Positions 48,346 to 60,330 of a DNA stretch of 64,000 nucleotides are shown here, one piece after another; the first letter of the stretch is position 1; the number at the start of each line of letters is the position of its first letter. Position numbers and translations under genes: made by a program. The notes beneath the pieces were generated by a model. The model made no database searches and was not told the DNA's origin. It saw only the letters and a program-made list of their open reading frames with translations. The stretch comes from Serinus canaria (taxonomy: Eukaryota; Chordata; Aves; Passeriformes; Fringillidae): the NCBI RefSeq assembly GCF_022539315.1, contig NC_066317.1, positions 41,324,435-41,388,434 of the forward strand. Direction: 5' to 3'.

Positions 48346-51300
48346 CAAGCTTGTGACACCCTTGGGTTGCCTGGCCCTTTTTCAAAGGTGATGAACTCTC
48401 ACTATTTGCCCTGAGTTCCAGACAAAGTTCCCTTTTCAGCCAGGCTGGTTTCTTCCCCATTGACTCATCCTTTGGTACATAGGGACAGCCTGGTTCTCTG
48501 CCTTTAAGAGGAATTCTTGAGGAATGCCTTCTTCAAGTCATGTGCCAGAACAAAGTAACATCTGAGAGTACCCAGACACACAGAAATCAGACAGCAATGT
48601 ATCTCTGATGGCTGCAGAAGGGAACACCTATGGGAGAAGAAGCCTGGCAATCGTAGAACTCTTCCCATCTCCTCTAAGAATGACTAAGAGACATGCTATG
48701 CTAGCACTCTCAACCTTGCATTAGATATTAAAAATATTCAGTTGGCATTAATCAAAGGTCTGATTTCAGTTAAGACAATCAAGATGTGATCAAAACCTTG
48801 CATAAAATTAATCCTATAACAAACATTTTGGGCTTTGTCCTGAAACTTCTGTTTTCCCAGCAACGTGCCCTTGAAAAAAAAAACATCCAGTGGCTTTTTC
48901 AAATTCCAGTGAACACGGGAAGAAAAATCTGACTTCTAGATCTGCCCATAGCCTCACATTTAGGAGTTTTGGTCACACAAGGGATTGCCTGAATGGTCCT
49001 AATCCCTGTTCTAGTGGGGAAAGGGGGTTAATAATCAACATGCCTGTCCCTTTCATGTCAGCAACTGCTGTAGTATCTTCTTGTCATAATCCTAAAATGC
49101 ACAGTTAGGCTTTTCACATTAAAATAATATCATCTTATATACTCTGTGAAGAAAATTTCAGCATCATATGGAGATGAATTTTTAAATGTCACGACTGGAA
49201 AGTAGCAAGCCTGTTTTTTCTGTCTGTTTTCAGAAGCTTAAAGGAGATATGAATCAAAACAAGAAAATGAAAGCAATGTCTGGGTTTTCTCTTCCTTTCT
49301 TAGCAATCCTTGACTGCTACTCTCCTGAACAGTGAATGTATTGGTTTAACTCCCCCACAGAGCCTCACATCTCCAACTGGTCTTTAGGAGACCTGTCTAT
49401 GAAGAGAGGATACTAGGCAAGATTTGGGCACTGAGATCTCCTCTTGCACTGCATTTTATTTGTCAAGTTTGGGATTTAATTTGCTGTTAAGAGCAATAAA
49501 GACATTGCTCTTTACATCATATGAGGATTACTTTGAGAATTCATTGGGTGCCTTTCCTGTTACCAGCAGATTTTTGCCTGTAGGGAAATAATTGAATGAA
49601 AGCAATAACCGCAGAAGAGTACTTTGTGTTAGGATAATGCCACCATACAGAAAACACAAAAGTAACTAAATAATATGATTTAGAAAGGATTTGTTTTGTA
49701 GACAGCTGAGCTGGTATCAAGATTTAATTTAAAGTGTATTATTTTGTTTCTGCTTCTTTACATCATTATCTGTTCATCTCATCGAAGGATCCTCAGAGAC
49801 CAGATTAGTCTGAGATTTTCCTGGGATCAGAACATTGTAAATCAAGAAGTTTAAATTTAAATTTAGATATATTAGTTGCTGAGTGGAACCGAGTACAAGT
49901 GTAGCAGTAACTGTTAGTCGCTTTTAATGATAAAATCTAGCCCTTGGGTTACACTGGCTGGTGAGGCCAAGGATTGGTGACTAGTCATGGATTGCTAAGC
50001 AAAGGAGTGTCGATTAAAAATGTAATTTAGCACACAAGGGCTTTAGATTCATTCAATGGATAAACTGTCACCCTAAGGAGATTTCAGCTCTGTGTGGGAT
50101 GGAAAATACTACACCTACTCTCTATAGAAGAAAATATATCACTTCTTTGCATTACTGTACAGGGAAGCCTGCGAATCTAACCTGAGCTAGACAGGTCTAA
50201 CAGGTTTGAAGGTGGAGCAGGAGGCAAGAATATGATACTTGAACCTTACCAGGCACTGGCAACCATATAAAAACTTCATTATCTGTATTATCTTAATGGG
50301 TTGTTTGGGGTTTTTTTTAATTTTTTTTTTAAATAATACTTTTAGAGACTTACACTGCTATAAGGAGACATGGAGGATGTAGGGAGTAGTTACTTCCATC
50401 ATAGCTTTTTCCAGCAGGTATCAAGAGACTGAGCAAAGTAGTCATTAACTATAGACTGAGGTTTGTCTAGACATAAATACTGGAGTGGAGTGACAGCTGA
50501 TATGCTGATGTAAAAGATATTTGGACTCCACCAGTACTACAGCAAGATGTACTCTGCCTCATTAGCATTGTATATGCAATGCCCTGAATATTCACTTATA
50601 CTTTACTAACACATTATCACTACTAAACTGCATTTTTGTCTTCTCTAGTTTTTTTCCCAGATATAAATGTTAGCTATTTAAATTGATATTTGTTACTTTC
50701 AAAGATACATAACCTGCTGAAGAAGTGCTTATTCAACCAGTGTAGAGGAAATATATTAACATATTCTGCATTATACTAGGTAAGTTCATATGTAAAGTAA
50801 TATCAATTACCAGGTTACTGAGGGTTTTTTGGTATCTCCTTTAGTGCCACCTTCTATTATTATACATCAACTTTTCTGATTTTTTTTGTCTTCTGACATT
50901 CTAGATAAAAATAACCTTGAAATGGGTCATACTCCAAAGATTTTCATTCCTGGTTTTGATATCAATAGGATTTGGTAGAAAAATCACTAAGAAGGAAAGA
51001 TTGTGAACAATGCTTTAAAGTCATATCCAGTCCTTGTTCACTCCTTATCCTTTGTGCTTTAAAGGTCTTTACTTCAGCATCTGTCATAGCTGCCAAATTG
51101 GAGTTTATCACATGTATTGATTATCACTGCCACACTGAATTTAGCCAAGGGTAATCTTAAGAACCAAAAGTGTTAAAAGCAACACTAGACTTGCACAGCC
51201 TGACCTAAAAAGCAGAGGCAGCAGACCTTCAGGGAATAGACAGACAAGTAAGAAAAGTGTGTGGTATTATGAAACGAAAACTCAAATAATGAATTCATTC

Positions 51301-54300
51301 TTGGATTTCTTTTATGGAAATTACTGATTACATGTTCAGAATAGTCAAATAGCCTTTTCATTCATTCTGTTTTCAAGACATGGACATTAGTTTAGCCTGT
51401 CTGTACTTTAGGATGTAAGAATCTCTTTAAAACAAAGGGTCTAAATCAAGCTCCCTCAAAGCTGTGTGCTCTGACACAACACTTTTACTAAAGCTGGCTG
51501 TGACAAATGGTGAGGCTCTGAACTTTAAAGGAAAATGGACAGGTTTGAATTATTGTGCTTTACCTAGTCAAAAATAAGGAGAATAGCCATTCTCATCCAT
51601 AAGAATTGGCCACTTTGTGTAATTAAGTTCTGGCAGACTACATACAGTAGGTGTGTTTTAATGAAATTTCTCCTTTATTACATCAGGAGCTATATGCAGT
51701 CCTGGAGGCTCTTCTCCATCTCACTCACCCCACTTTCCCCCACCAAACACCCCCTGCCACAGTGCCACCAAGTAGCTGACACACTCTCCAGGGAAAGGTA
51801 AGACAATAATTATAAGTAGAGGCCGAGATTTACTAGAAGAAATAAATTTAAATAAAATTCAGGCATTGGAAAATACGCTTTTTGAGGAATGAAAAATGTA
51901 TTTAAACAGTTAGTTCATGGAATAGAGAGAAGAGGACTTTTAGTCCTGAGCTATAGTTTTCCTTTTGTATCACTTTCTGATATTTTAATATGAAAAAGAT
52001 GTCTTAAAACTAGTAGAGAATTAAGGTTTTGAAATAATTTTAATATGCAATTTTACCTTTTTCAGAGATAGTTTTACTGTTCTGAGCCATTAGCCTGAGA
52101 GCAGGAGCACAGCCTTTGCATTGGGAAATCAGCTGTTTCTCCAGACAACAAAACTGAAAACAACATCCTCACCAGACCCACCCCCCCAAAAAAATAAATC
52201 TGCTTGGGGGTTGCTTGGTTTGGTGAACTCTTAATCTGAGACCAAATTCATCTGTGCTTCTGACAAATTGGTACTACAGTCAAGATCTTGGTTCTGCATC
52301 TACAGGAAGTTTGAAATTATGGAGTTGACAAAATTGAGCAGCTGGGGTAAGTTTCTGCCTGTATTTCTGCACTTACAGAGATAAAACAGAAAACACCCAT
52401 ACCACAAAGACACAGCTGGTTAAAGGAGGGAGAGAATTACAGGTGGAACAAAGAAAAGATGAGAGAAAATGGTGAAGGTTCAGCCTTTTTTCATCAGAGC
52501 CTGGAGATGCAGCAGATTTTCCTCTGCCACAGTAAGCATATTCCCCTTGTTAAGATCTACAGGACAAAATAAGGCAAAAAAATAAAAGTAACTGGCTTCC
52601 CTCACACACTGGGAAAATGTGAGGCTCCATATGAACATCCTCCTGTGCAATAAGCACATTGGGGTTTTTTTTTTCAGTTTTGAGAAGGAGAGAGAAGGAA
52701 AATGTATTCCCTAGAGCATCTCAGAAGAGATCTCCTGGGGGCACTCACACTGCAGGGACTGCCATTGGGACTGCAATTCAGGCAGAGCTCCTCACACTTC
52801 TGACCTGCTGCATTCTCTAAGGTGTCAGGGATACCAAACTGGAAGAAGAAAAACCCCAGAAAAAACTGTAATATAGAGTGTTGTAACTTTTTGTTGCCCT
52901 AACACAATCTCATATATCCCAGCTTATATATAAATATATATTTTGGGGAGGAAGTATCTTACACTGCACAGATGACACATGAGACCCATTCTTTACTTCT
53001 TCATTACTCAGCTCAGGTTTATTTTATGTTTTCTTCCCTGCTTTCTACCTCCTATGGATTTACAGCCTTATACCACTTCCCTCACATCATTACCACTGTT
53101 GCCTTTTGACTTATGTATGATATCTTCTCTACTTTAATAAGATACTTAACTTTCTCTTTCTACTTCAAGATAATTGATTTGAGTTAGTTTTATGGTAAAA
53201 AGAGTGCATTTCTATCAATCAGTCTCCATATCTGCAACACCTTGATTCACTGTGTAGTCAAACATCATTTCAATATTTTAATAAAACTTACTGCATGAGA
53301 GAATGTTTTTTAAACTCACTTTTATGTTTCTTTCTCATTCCACTATAAACTGTTTTGTTGCCACATGTTGGAGGAATTGAATTTAGATTTTATATTCACT
53401 TCCATGATGGTATAACAGCACTGGTGAGGGAGTGGAGTAGTTACAATAAAACATCTTTATGCTAATTGCTCAGTACTAATGTGTAATAAAAATATTTGTA
53501 CAGCAACTAGCAGTCTACTTTGTATTGTCATCAGTATTTGCTGGTTTATATTAATAGATTAATCTTTAATAGACTTCTGGTTGATCTGAGTAAAAAAATA
53601 CATTTACCTTGCTCTTTACACTCTATCAGTCTGTTCAAATATTTGCATTGCAGCATCACAGTGTACCTAAATGATCATCTGGTGTTTACCTTCCCCACAT
53701 GTGAAAGCACTGCATCTAGACAGAACAGTAATTCTTAAGCCTCATTTGAGAACAGCACATCAAAGTAATGATACTGAGATACACCACTAAAATATTCATA
53801 GCATGCTGTAGCATAGTCTTAGCATTCAAACAATCATAGAACTTTCATAACCCTGTGATTAAACCAGTTTCTCCTCTCTAAATATAAGGAATATCTTCTC
53901 AGTGTTGATTTCCATAATACAAAAAATAAACTCTGGAATAGTTACACTTTTCATCTTATACTATATAAAGTTATATTCTGTATTTTAAATATAATTCATT
54001 GCTCTTTATTCCTGGCTTGTGGACTGCTTTATTTTATATTTGGCCTTCATTCCATCATCTGGTTTCTATTCTGATGACAGAACCAATAATTTAATTTATT
54101 AAATAAACTGAGGGATAGAATATTTTTTGTGGTGATAAAACATAATTGATTTGGGAGTATTTTAAAACTCAAAACTGAAATCTCTTTCAAAGATGTGCTG
54201 CTTTTCCTTGTTTCCTCAAGACATTGGAGATCTTTGAATGCCTAATAATCTGAATACATAAACAACCTCTTATGGATATGGACCATGTTAAAAAGCATAA

Positions 54301-57039
54301 AAAGAAGGGTCAAAAATAATTAGATTAGTTTAAATTGAACAACAGATCTTGTTATCCATCACAGTAGTTGTGAGAGTTGTTCAGTCTTTCAAGAAAATTC
54401 TTACAGCTTTGGTGAATTATATTCCCCAGAATCTCAGAAGGAAGACTCATTGCAAAATTTAGAGTGCTTACTCACGTTTCATGATGGGGTGTTCATTTGA
54501 CAGTCACAGGAATCTCTTGCCCAATTCAGAGCACTGAATACACCAGCTATTTCCAGAGGGATCTATGTCTCTAAATTGACTTTGCTATGTGAGCATGTAC
54601 TTTAGATGGAAACTTCACTGTTAGATTGTATCACCATCTGCTATGTTGAAAAGTTCCTTACTTTGAGATTAGTACCATTAATTGAATTTATTGTGAATCA
54701 GAGTAAAGCTATAAAATCTGCCTTTAAATTGTGCTGGTATACATATCAACTGGAGCAGCATTACAACATGGTGAAGCAGAGTGCATTAACATTTACAGAA
54801 CTCATATATAAAGCAGCTTCCCTTTCCTGTGCTTAGTGAGGACTGTTTTGAGGAACTGTTTAGCTAAAGATGTGAAGATAGCTCTGCTCACAAATTTTTT
54901 GGTCTTCTTGCAGACTTTCACTTCTGCACACAAGTCTTCAGAGACAGAAAGAATGAGGGAGTCAGAAACTTCACTGTAGTTTAAAAAGATGCATCAAAGA
55001 AGTATCATTTTGATCTCTTAAGACTCATAAACAATTTCCCAGTACTGTTAAACTGCTTCCCAAATAAAATAACAGGAAATATTTTAGTGAAAGGCAGTGT
55101 ATGGCCAAAGGTCTCACTCTTTTGAAGGTTATTGATTCACATAAACCTATCCTTTCTTCTGTTATTATGTATGCATATATTATTATGTATGCATAAATAA
55201 TTATCTAAATATATTGTAACTGAGTTGATGAATTTTGGGGTTGTGGACTCTTGGAATTTCCCACTCTTTAATAAGGATAGCATCACACATTGTCTTCTCC
55301 TTTGTTTCCCTCCTCTCACAATGCTGGAAGAAACTGCGCAACTCTGCAGCTTTTAACCTTTTTCCCTAATTGACTGAAATGTATCAACACATACAGAAGA
55401 TATGAGGGCAGGACAGCAAAGCTACACCGTGAAAATTTGCTGCTTAGGAGCTAGATGCTACCTGAGAGGGATAGAAACTGCTGAGGAGAGATTTTCAACT
55501 ACAGAGCAACCTTGCTAGTTTTTAAGTCAGACCTCTTTAAAACACCATTTTTCATTAACACCTATGTTTAAAAAATAGAAATAGCACGATAACACCATTT
55601 GTGAGAAGAGAAAACAATCCTAAATACACTGGAAATACTCCATTACATATAACTGTCAAGTCCTCAAGAGTAGTGGCATTTTCAAATGTATTCCCTTTCT
55701 TTTCTGACTTCATCTTCTGAGTTTCTTCAAAGGGTTTGTCAGAAAGCTTAATAATGTAACAAACAGTTCACTGTGTTGAGAGTTCAAAGTGCACAAAGGA
55801 AGTTGGCATTCTAATTCATCTTTTTTTCCTAGTACATGATGATCTGATTTTATCTCTTCCTGATTTTTATTTCCATTTGAAACCATGCTTCCTTGTCATT
55901 TTTCTCCCTCCACCCTCTTGGTTATGTAAGTAAAGGTGACTAACTCACCCGAAAATAAGTATTTATGAGAAAGTCCTTCTGATTCTGCTCCCTGACAGCA
56001 CTACTACCCTTACTCAAGCCATCTCTGAAAGTGGTTCCTGAGAAGAGCAACCTAAATCCTGTCTCAAGCAGGATATCATTTTAGAGAAATTCATAGTGTA
56101 TTTCAGTAAGAAGTCCTGATGAAAAGGATTAAGAGAAAGGGGCTTGAGCTTGTCTGTGGCCTTCCTGTGAAAAATAATGGTCTAGAATTTCTCCTATTTA
56201 TGTGAAAAAAACTGCCCTGCCCATCTATTCTGTTCCCATCATCCCTTTTTAGTGCTATTCTCTCCTAGAAAATGTTTTGTATATGTGGACATCATAGGGA
56301 CAGCAGTTGTGGTACACTTTAATAAGACAAAAAAAACTCCCTAACAAAATAAGATCTTTTGTCCTGGCTCCCTATTTAAAGCACTGTTAAGGACACTGTG
56401 ATCTATATTTTTCCCCCCTGATTTAAATGAAAACAAAATACATAATTTTAAGTTTCTCTCAGAATTAATGATTAACCCAGAACTGAAAGACAGATGATGA
56501 TCAGAGACTAAAATGTGTTTTTAATGTAAATGAAGTATATTCATTAGTGATGAGGATTTGCTGATTGCAGGATAACTAAATATGAGAATCTGTGTAGAGA
56601 GATTCTCACGAGTCTATACACACAATACAATGTTGGGAAGCTGCAAATAGAAGATATTCCTAGCCCTGTATTGTTAGAGGCTAAATGTAATCTCATGCCC
56701 AAAGTTCAGTACAAATATATTTTGATTCTTAACACCAGTCAAAAGCCACACTGATCAATTTAGCTCTGATGCCAAAGAAAACTGCAGTATGTTTTAGAAT
56801 CTGCAGAAGCCACACAGCTCCACCAAGACAGAATATTTTAGAAAGTATCTGGTGATTGGCTTATGACCCAGAGCACTTTGACAATTTTATGTAAAACAAG
56901 AATGTAGGTCAGATATGACATTAACATGAAAATCACTATCTCATATGTCTATTATTCATAATGTCTAGAGTGGTCTCTCACTTCATCCATGCTAAATAAC
57001 CTTTCCTCCATGAATGGATAAATTCACCTTCAGGCAGAA
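48346..57039. other. Long AT-rich non-coding stretch
   Basis: Nearly 9 kb without a supported gene or recognised mobile element. Frames reach only 60-76 codons (for example 54606-54836). A homopolymer pair, CCCCCCC then AAAAAAA, lies near 52183-52196. An 18-bp-period duplication at 55162-55195 is listed separately. Confidence 0.6.
55162..55195. repeat. 16-bp direct repeat, 18-bp period
   Basis: TTATTATGTATGCATA occurs twice (55162-55177 and 55180-55195) with two bases between. It contains the palindrome ATGCAT in each copy. A slippage duplication. Confidence 0.88.
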
Positions 57040-57260
57040 ACTAACCATAAAAGAAGTCTATGCCTAAAGGTTGGAGAAAGTTATGAATGATTATACATTA
57101 TTTCAACATGAACTGAGAATTTAAAAAACTCTAAAGACACTGATTTAGAGTAATTATAGCCCCAGTAGTCTCAAAGTTATGTCAACTTTTAATTTCCAAT
57201 TGATTAATCATTTAAAATCATTCCTGTAGTAATGCAAAAATATCTTTAGATTTTCCAGCT
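57040..57260. promoter_or_regulatory. Possible conserved non-coding element
   Basis: A repeat-free block with no useful frame, rich in homeodomain-type cores, for example AATTGATTAATCATTTAAAA at about 57197-57216 and GAGTAATTATAGCCCC upstream. This resembles vertebrate developmental enhancer sequence. The call rests on composition and motif impression alone. Confidence 0.18.
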
Positions 57261-58545
57261 TTGGTCTATTGCACTCTCCTTGTTTACATAGCCTTGGGCT
57301 GGACTCTGAACTTCAGCACCAACTGAAGCATATATGCCTCCCGTTAGGCTCCCTATGTCTTTTTATTTCCCTGCATAATTCCTCCTCATTTCTATTTCCC
57401 TTCTCTGTTTTTTGTTTTACTAGGCTGACATGATCACAGCCTTATGTCAGCTTTAGCTGCAAAACAACTTCTCCTACAGTGCTGCAGCGAGTTTGTGGCA
57501 GAGAATCAAGTCAACTGCCCAGTTTCTGTCATATTTCTTTTTTGTCACCAAAACCAGGCTCAGATTCAAAATACACAAACCCTAAAAGCTTGTATTTTGT
57601 CATAGTTGAGACAGTCACAATATAAAGCAACACTCCATTCTCAGAAGGCTTCAGACCTGGTATTGTTGTAGCACTCTTCTCAAGGAAATTCTCATGAGTC
57701 AAAGCAGAACACAGGCCAGACATCTAGATCCAAGTGAGCAGCACTGTGCAGGCTGTCTTGTCCAAACCATTCAGATTTGCTGATTCAGCACTGATTCCAG
57801 ATGAACTTTAATTTATGAGACCACTCTGTACACTTTTGTTTAATTTTTTACCATAACTGGGTAGTATTTGTGCTCTAGGAATGCTAACTTTGCCTCTCTG
57901 ACAATTTAGCTGGATGTTTCATCCCTCACCCATTAATGTAAGTCCAAAGATTTCTTTTGCCTTCTACAGTCTTTGGATGATGTTCTAGAGCTCTAATTGG
58001 CCATCTGTGTGCATATTTGCTGTGGCTGTCCAATATACTGGATCTGGCCACTGCATATACAGTTCCCAAGAACCATTTCTGATAACCCACCTTAAAAAGC
58101 TATATTCAATAACTCTATCAGAATAATCTACTGGAAATAAGAGAAAATTTTCAATGAACTCTATACCTGTATATGAATGCATGTTAGTATCTGCATTTAA
58201 CTGTACAGACAGCACTAGGTTCATGAATTTTCTTTTAGAGACCTTTCAACTCTGGATATAAAGGGGATCTTAAAAATGTTACCCATATTGTTTTCTTCCA
58301 GTGAGAAATTATATGTATTTTTAAAACTATTTGAAAAGTGTTAAAATAAAGTGCACACTTTGCCACTTGGAACGATAGTTTGGGATTCCTTACAATTTCT
58401 ACAAAACTTACTAAAAATCCCTTGAAAACACATGCACAATCTTTATTTGAAAACATGCTTAAAATAATAAAAATTAGGGGGATTGTTACTTATAAAAAAA
58501 AATAGAAATTCCTCTACATAACTGCTATTGTCAGGCATTAAGCAA
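57261..58545. other. Non-coding stretch, nothing specific
   Basis: Short unsupported frames on the minus strand (57529-57723, 57985-58224, 58235-58456). No repeat was recognised before the LTR that begins near 58546. Confidence 0.55.
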
Positions 58546-58679
58546 TGATATGTTTCAACCCCAGGTGTCAATAACAACACACAGCTGCTCACACACTCCC
58601 TCTCCAGCCAGACTGGGGAAATAATTGAAAGGGTGAATGTAAGGAATGTAAAAAAATTCACCAGTTGAGATAAGAATAG

Positions 58680-58685
58680 TTTAAT
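58680..58685 (-). terminator. LTR polyadenylation signal (variant)
   Basis: ATTAAA on the minus strand, followed by CTATTCTTATCTCAAC, is the poly(A)-signal position expected in this LTR family. Confidence 0.5.
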
Positions 58686-58797
58686 AATAGAAATAAAATA
58701 ATAATAATATTAATCACAATAATGACATCAAAGAACTAATAGTTATAAATATTTAATCAATAATAAAAATAATAATGATAATAATAATAATAATTTA
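58681..58797. repeat. AAT-type trinucleotide microsatellite inside the LTR
   Basis: Interrupted AAT/ATA repeats culminate in an array of ATAATAATAATAATAAT type at about 58772-58795. AT-rich simple repeats here are usual for this LTR family and are likely to vary in length. Confidence 0.8.
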
Positions 58798-59487
58798 CCA
58801 TGCAAAGGAAAATAAGAGACAGAAATAAAAAATAAAACATGAGAAAGGCAAGTGATGCAAGTGAAAGTGACTAAGCAACTTATGCCTGGTCAGTCCCCAA
58901 GCAGAAGCCTCCACACCAACCACTCCCCTAGTTTATGGACCACCACTGTAAAATGTCTGTAACATGTCCACAAATATCCACAAAGCATCCACTGAATTCA
59001 TTTGGTCCAAGACCTGGGCCTCCATCTGTTCTGGTGGTCACTTGGGACAGGAGACAGGAGGTGCTGTGTGACATTCCTGGGCACCCAAGGCAGCTCAGGT
59101 CCAGTCACTGCTGCGCTTGCACTGCTTCTTGTAAAGCTTCTCCTCCATCAGTTCAGGTGGTTCCTGCTATAGTAATACCTGTAACATGCAACTCAAATAA
59201 TGGATTAGAACAATTTAAATGTATTTCCATTGCAATCTCCACCCTAGTCCCTTTAGACCATTTTATGATGTTTAACACTGCAATAAACTACTCCACTTAA
59301 GCACCCACAGCCATCTCACTGGTAGGGTCAGGTGAGGAGCAGAAAAGTCCTTGACTCTGTGTAAGCCTTGCTCAGCAGTAACAAAAACATTTCTGTGTTA
59401 ACAAGACTGTTTTCAGCACAAAACCAAAACACAGCCCCATACCAGCTACTGTGAAGAAAATTAACTCTATCCCAGCCCAAACCAGCA

Positions 59488-60039
59488 GAACTAAGAAAAT
59501 TCCTGTAGCCAAAGACAGCAATTTTTCCAAAGCATAGCAATTAATGCTTCTCCCCTCCAAAAAAAATTTAATCTAAGCCTAAAAATTTTTCATATTGGCT
59601 GTCCATATGCATGGAACATGTTTGAAAACAAACTTTATTTCTTACTGTAATTATTTGTATGTTTATTTGTATGTTAATGTATGATCTCACATGTTTGGCA
59701 GTAGGCTAACCAGAGTGTGTCCCCCTTGTAGTTCTTACTATATATACTTATTATACAAATATATATAAAAATATTTTTTGTACAATAGTATTATATATAA
59801 TAATATTTATTCTATATACCAATATGAGTTTTTTCTCATTCTCCTGTTCATAATGTGTTCAAAATTAACAATGATGAAAAAATCATTGCAAGAAATAAAA
59901 AAATTTCATTCTTCTTTGACTATCACTATCTTTGTTCCCAAAAACTCTGTTAATACACCTACTTTATGAAGGGCAGAATAAAAAGGGTACTAGAGTTGCA
60001 TCTGAGAGAAATACACAATTTCCCCACAGAATCCACCTT
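59488..60039. other. AT-rich non-coding stretch with TA-rich tract
   Basis: No gene supported. The TA-rich tract at 59739-59820 is listed separately. Confidence 0.55.
59739..59820. repeat. TA-rich low-complexity tract
   Basis: Roughly 80 bp made almost only of A and T, with TATATA and TAATAT words, interrupted by a GTAC. Probably variable in length. Confidence 0.75.
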
Positions 60040-60330
60040 CCATATTTAACAAAATGCAAACCACAGAAGAAAGATCAATTTTAACTTGCCCGCATTTTAT
60101 GCAATAATTCAGACATGGGCCAAATATCTACCAGATATGTTATTCCAGCTGGCAACATATTTAATTTTCTTGCAAAGGTATATGGCAGTAGCAAAACATT
60201 CATTAAGCTTACACAGCTACATTACTTTTAAAGGTTTTATTAATGTAATCTCTCTCTAACCTATTCAGTTGAATTTAGCTGGTGTAATTCAGGATTATAT
60301 TCTTAATTTTTCTGATCTGTGAGGCATATG
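60040..60330. promoter_or_regulatory. Possible conserved non-coding element
   Basis: Repeat-free AT-rich block with ATGCAATAATTC, an E-box CAGCTG at 60146-60151 flanked by inverted ATATGTT (60135-60141) and AACATAT (60154-60160), and later AGCTGGTGTAATTCAGGATT. Motif density suggests an enhancer-like element. There is no direct evidence of conservation or function. Confidence 0.18.

Larger units (their letters stand above)
58546..59487 (-). mobile_element. Avian ERV solo LTR, long variant with atypical middle
   Basis: Minus-strand element. Its start, near 59487, has AGAGTTAATTTTC, then CTGTTTTCAGCACAAA-type sequence in complement, GTCAAGGACTTTTCTGCTCC and CACCTGACCC: the same U3 start as the fragment at 25715-26009. 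Its 3' part (58546-58935) has CTTGCATCACTTGCC, a T-rich and AT-repeat tract, the ATTAAA signal, TTCTTATCTCAAC, CAGTCTGGCTGGAGAGGGAG, and a terminus near GGGTTGAAACATATCA: the R-U5 end of that family. Between them (about 58940-59300) lies sequence unlike the usual U3, without the TATA segment kept in the other copy. No internal retroviral sequence flanks it, so it looks like a solo LTR of about 940 bp. It could also be a composite of two insertions. Target duplications were not clear. Confidence 0.75.

Noticed and set aside
50690..50790. Acceptor and donor pair around an open segment ending at GTAAGT
   Set aside because: The only open frame ends in TAG directly before the donor, and the other frames have early stops.
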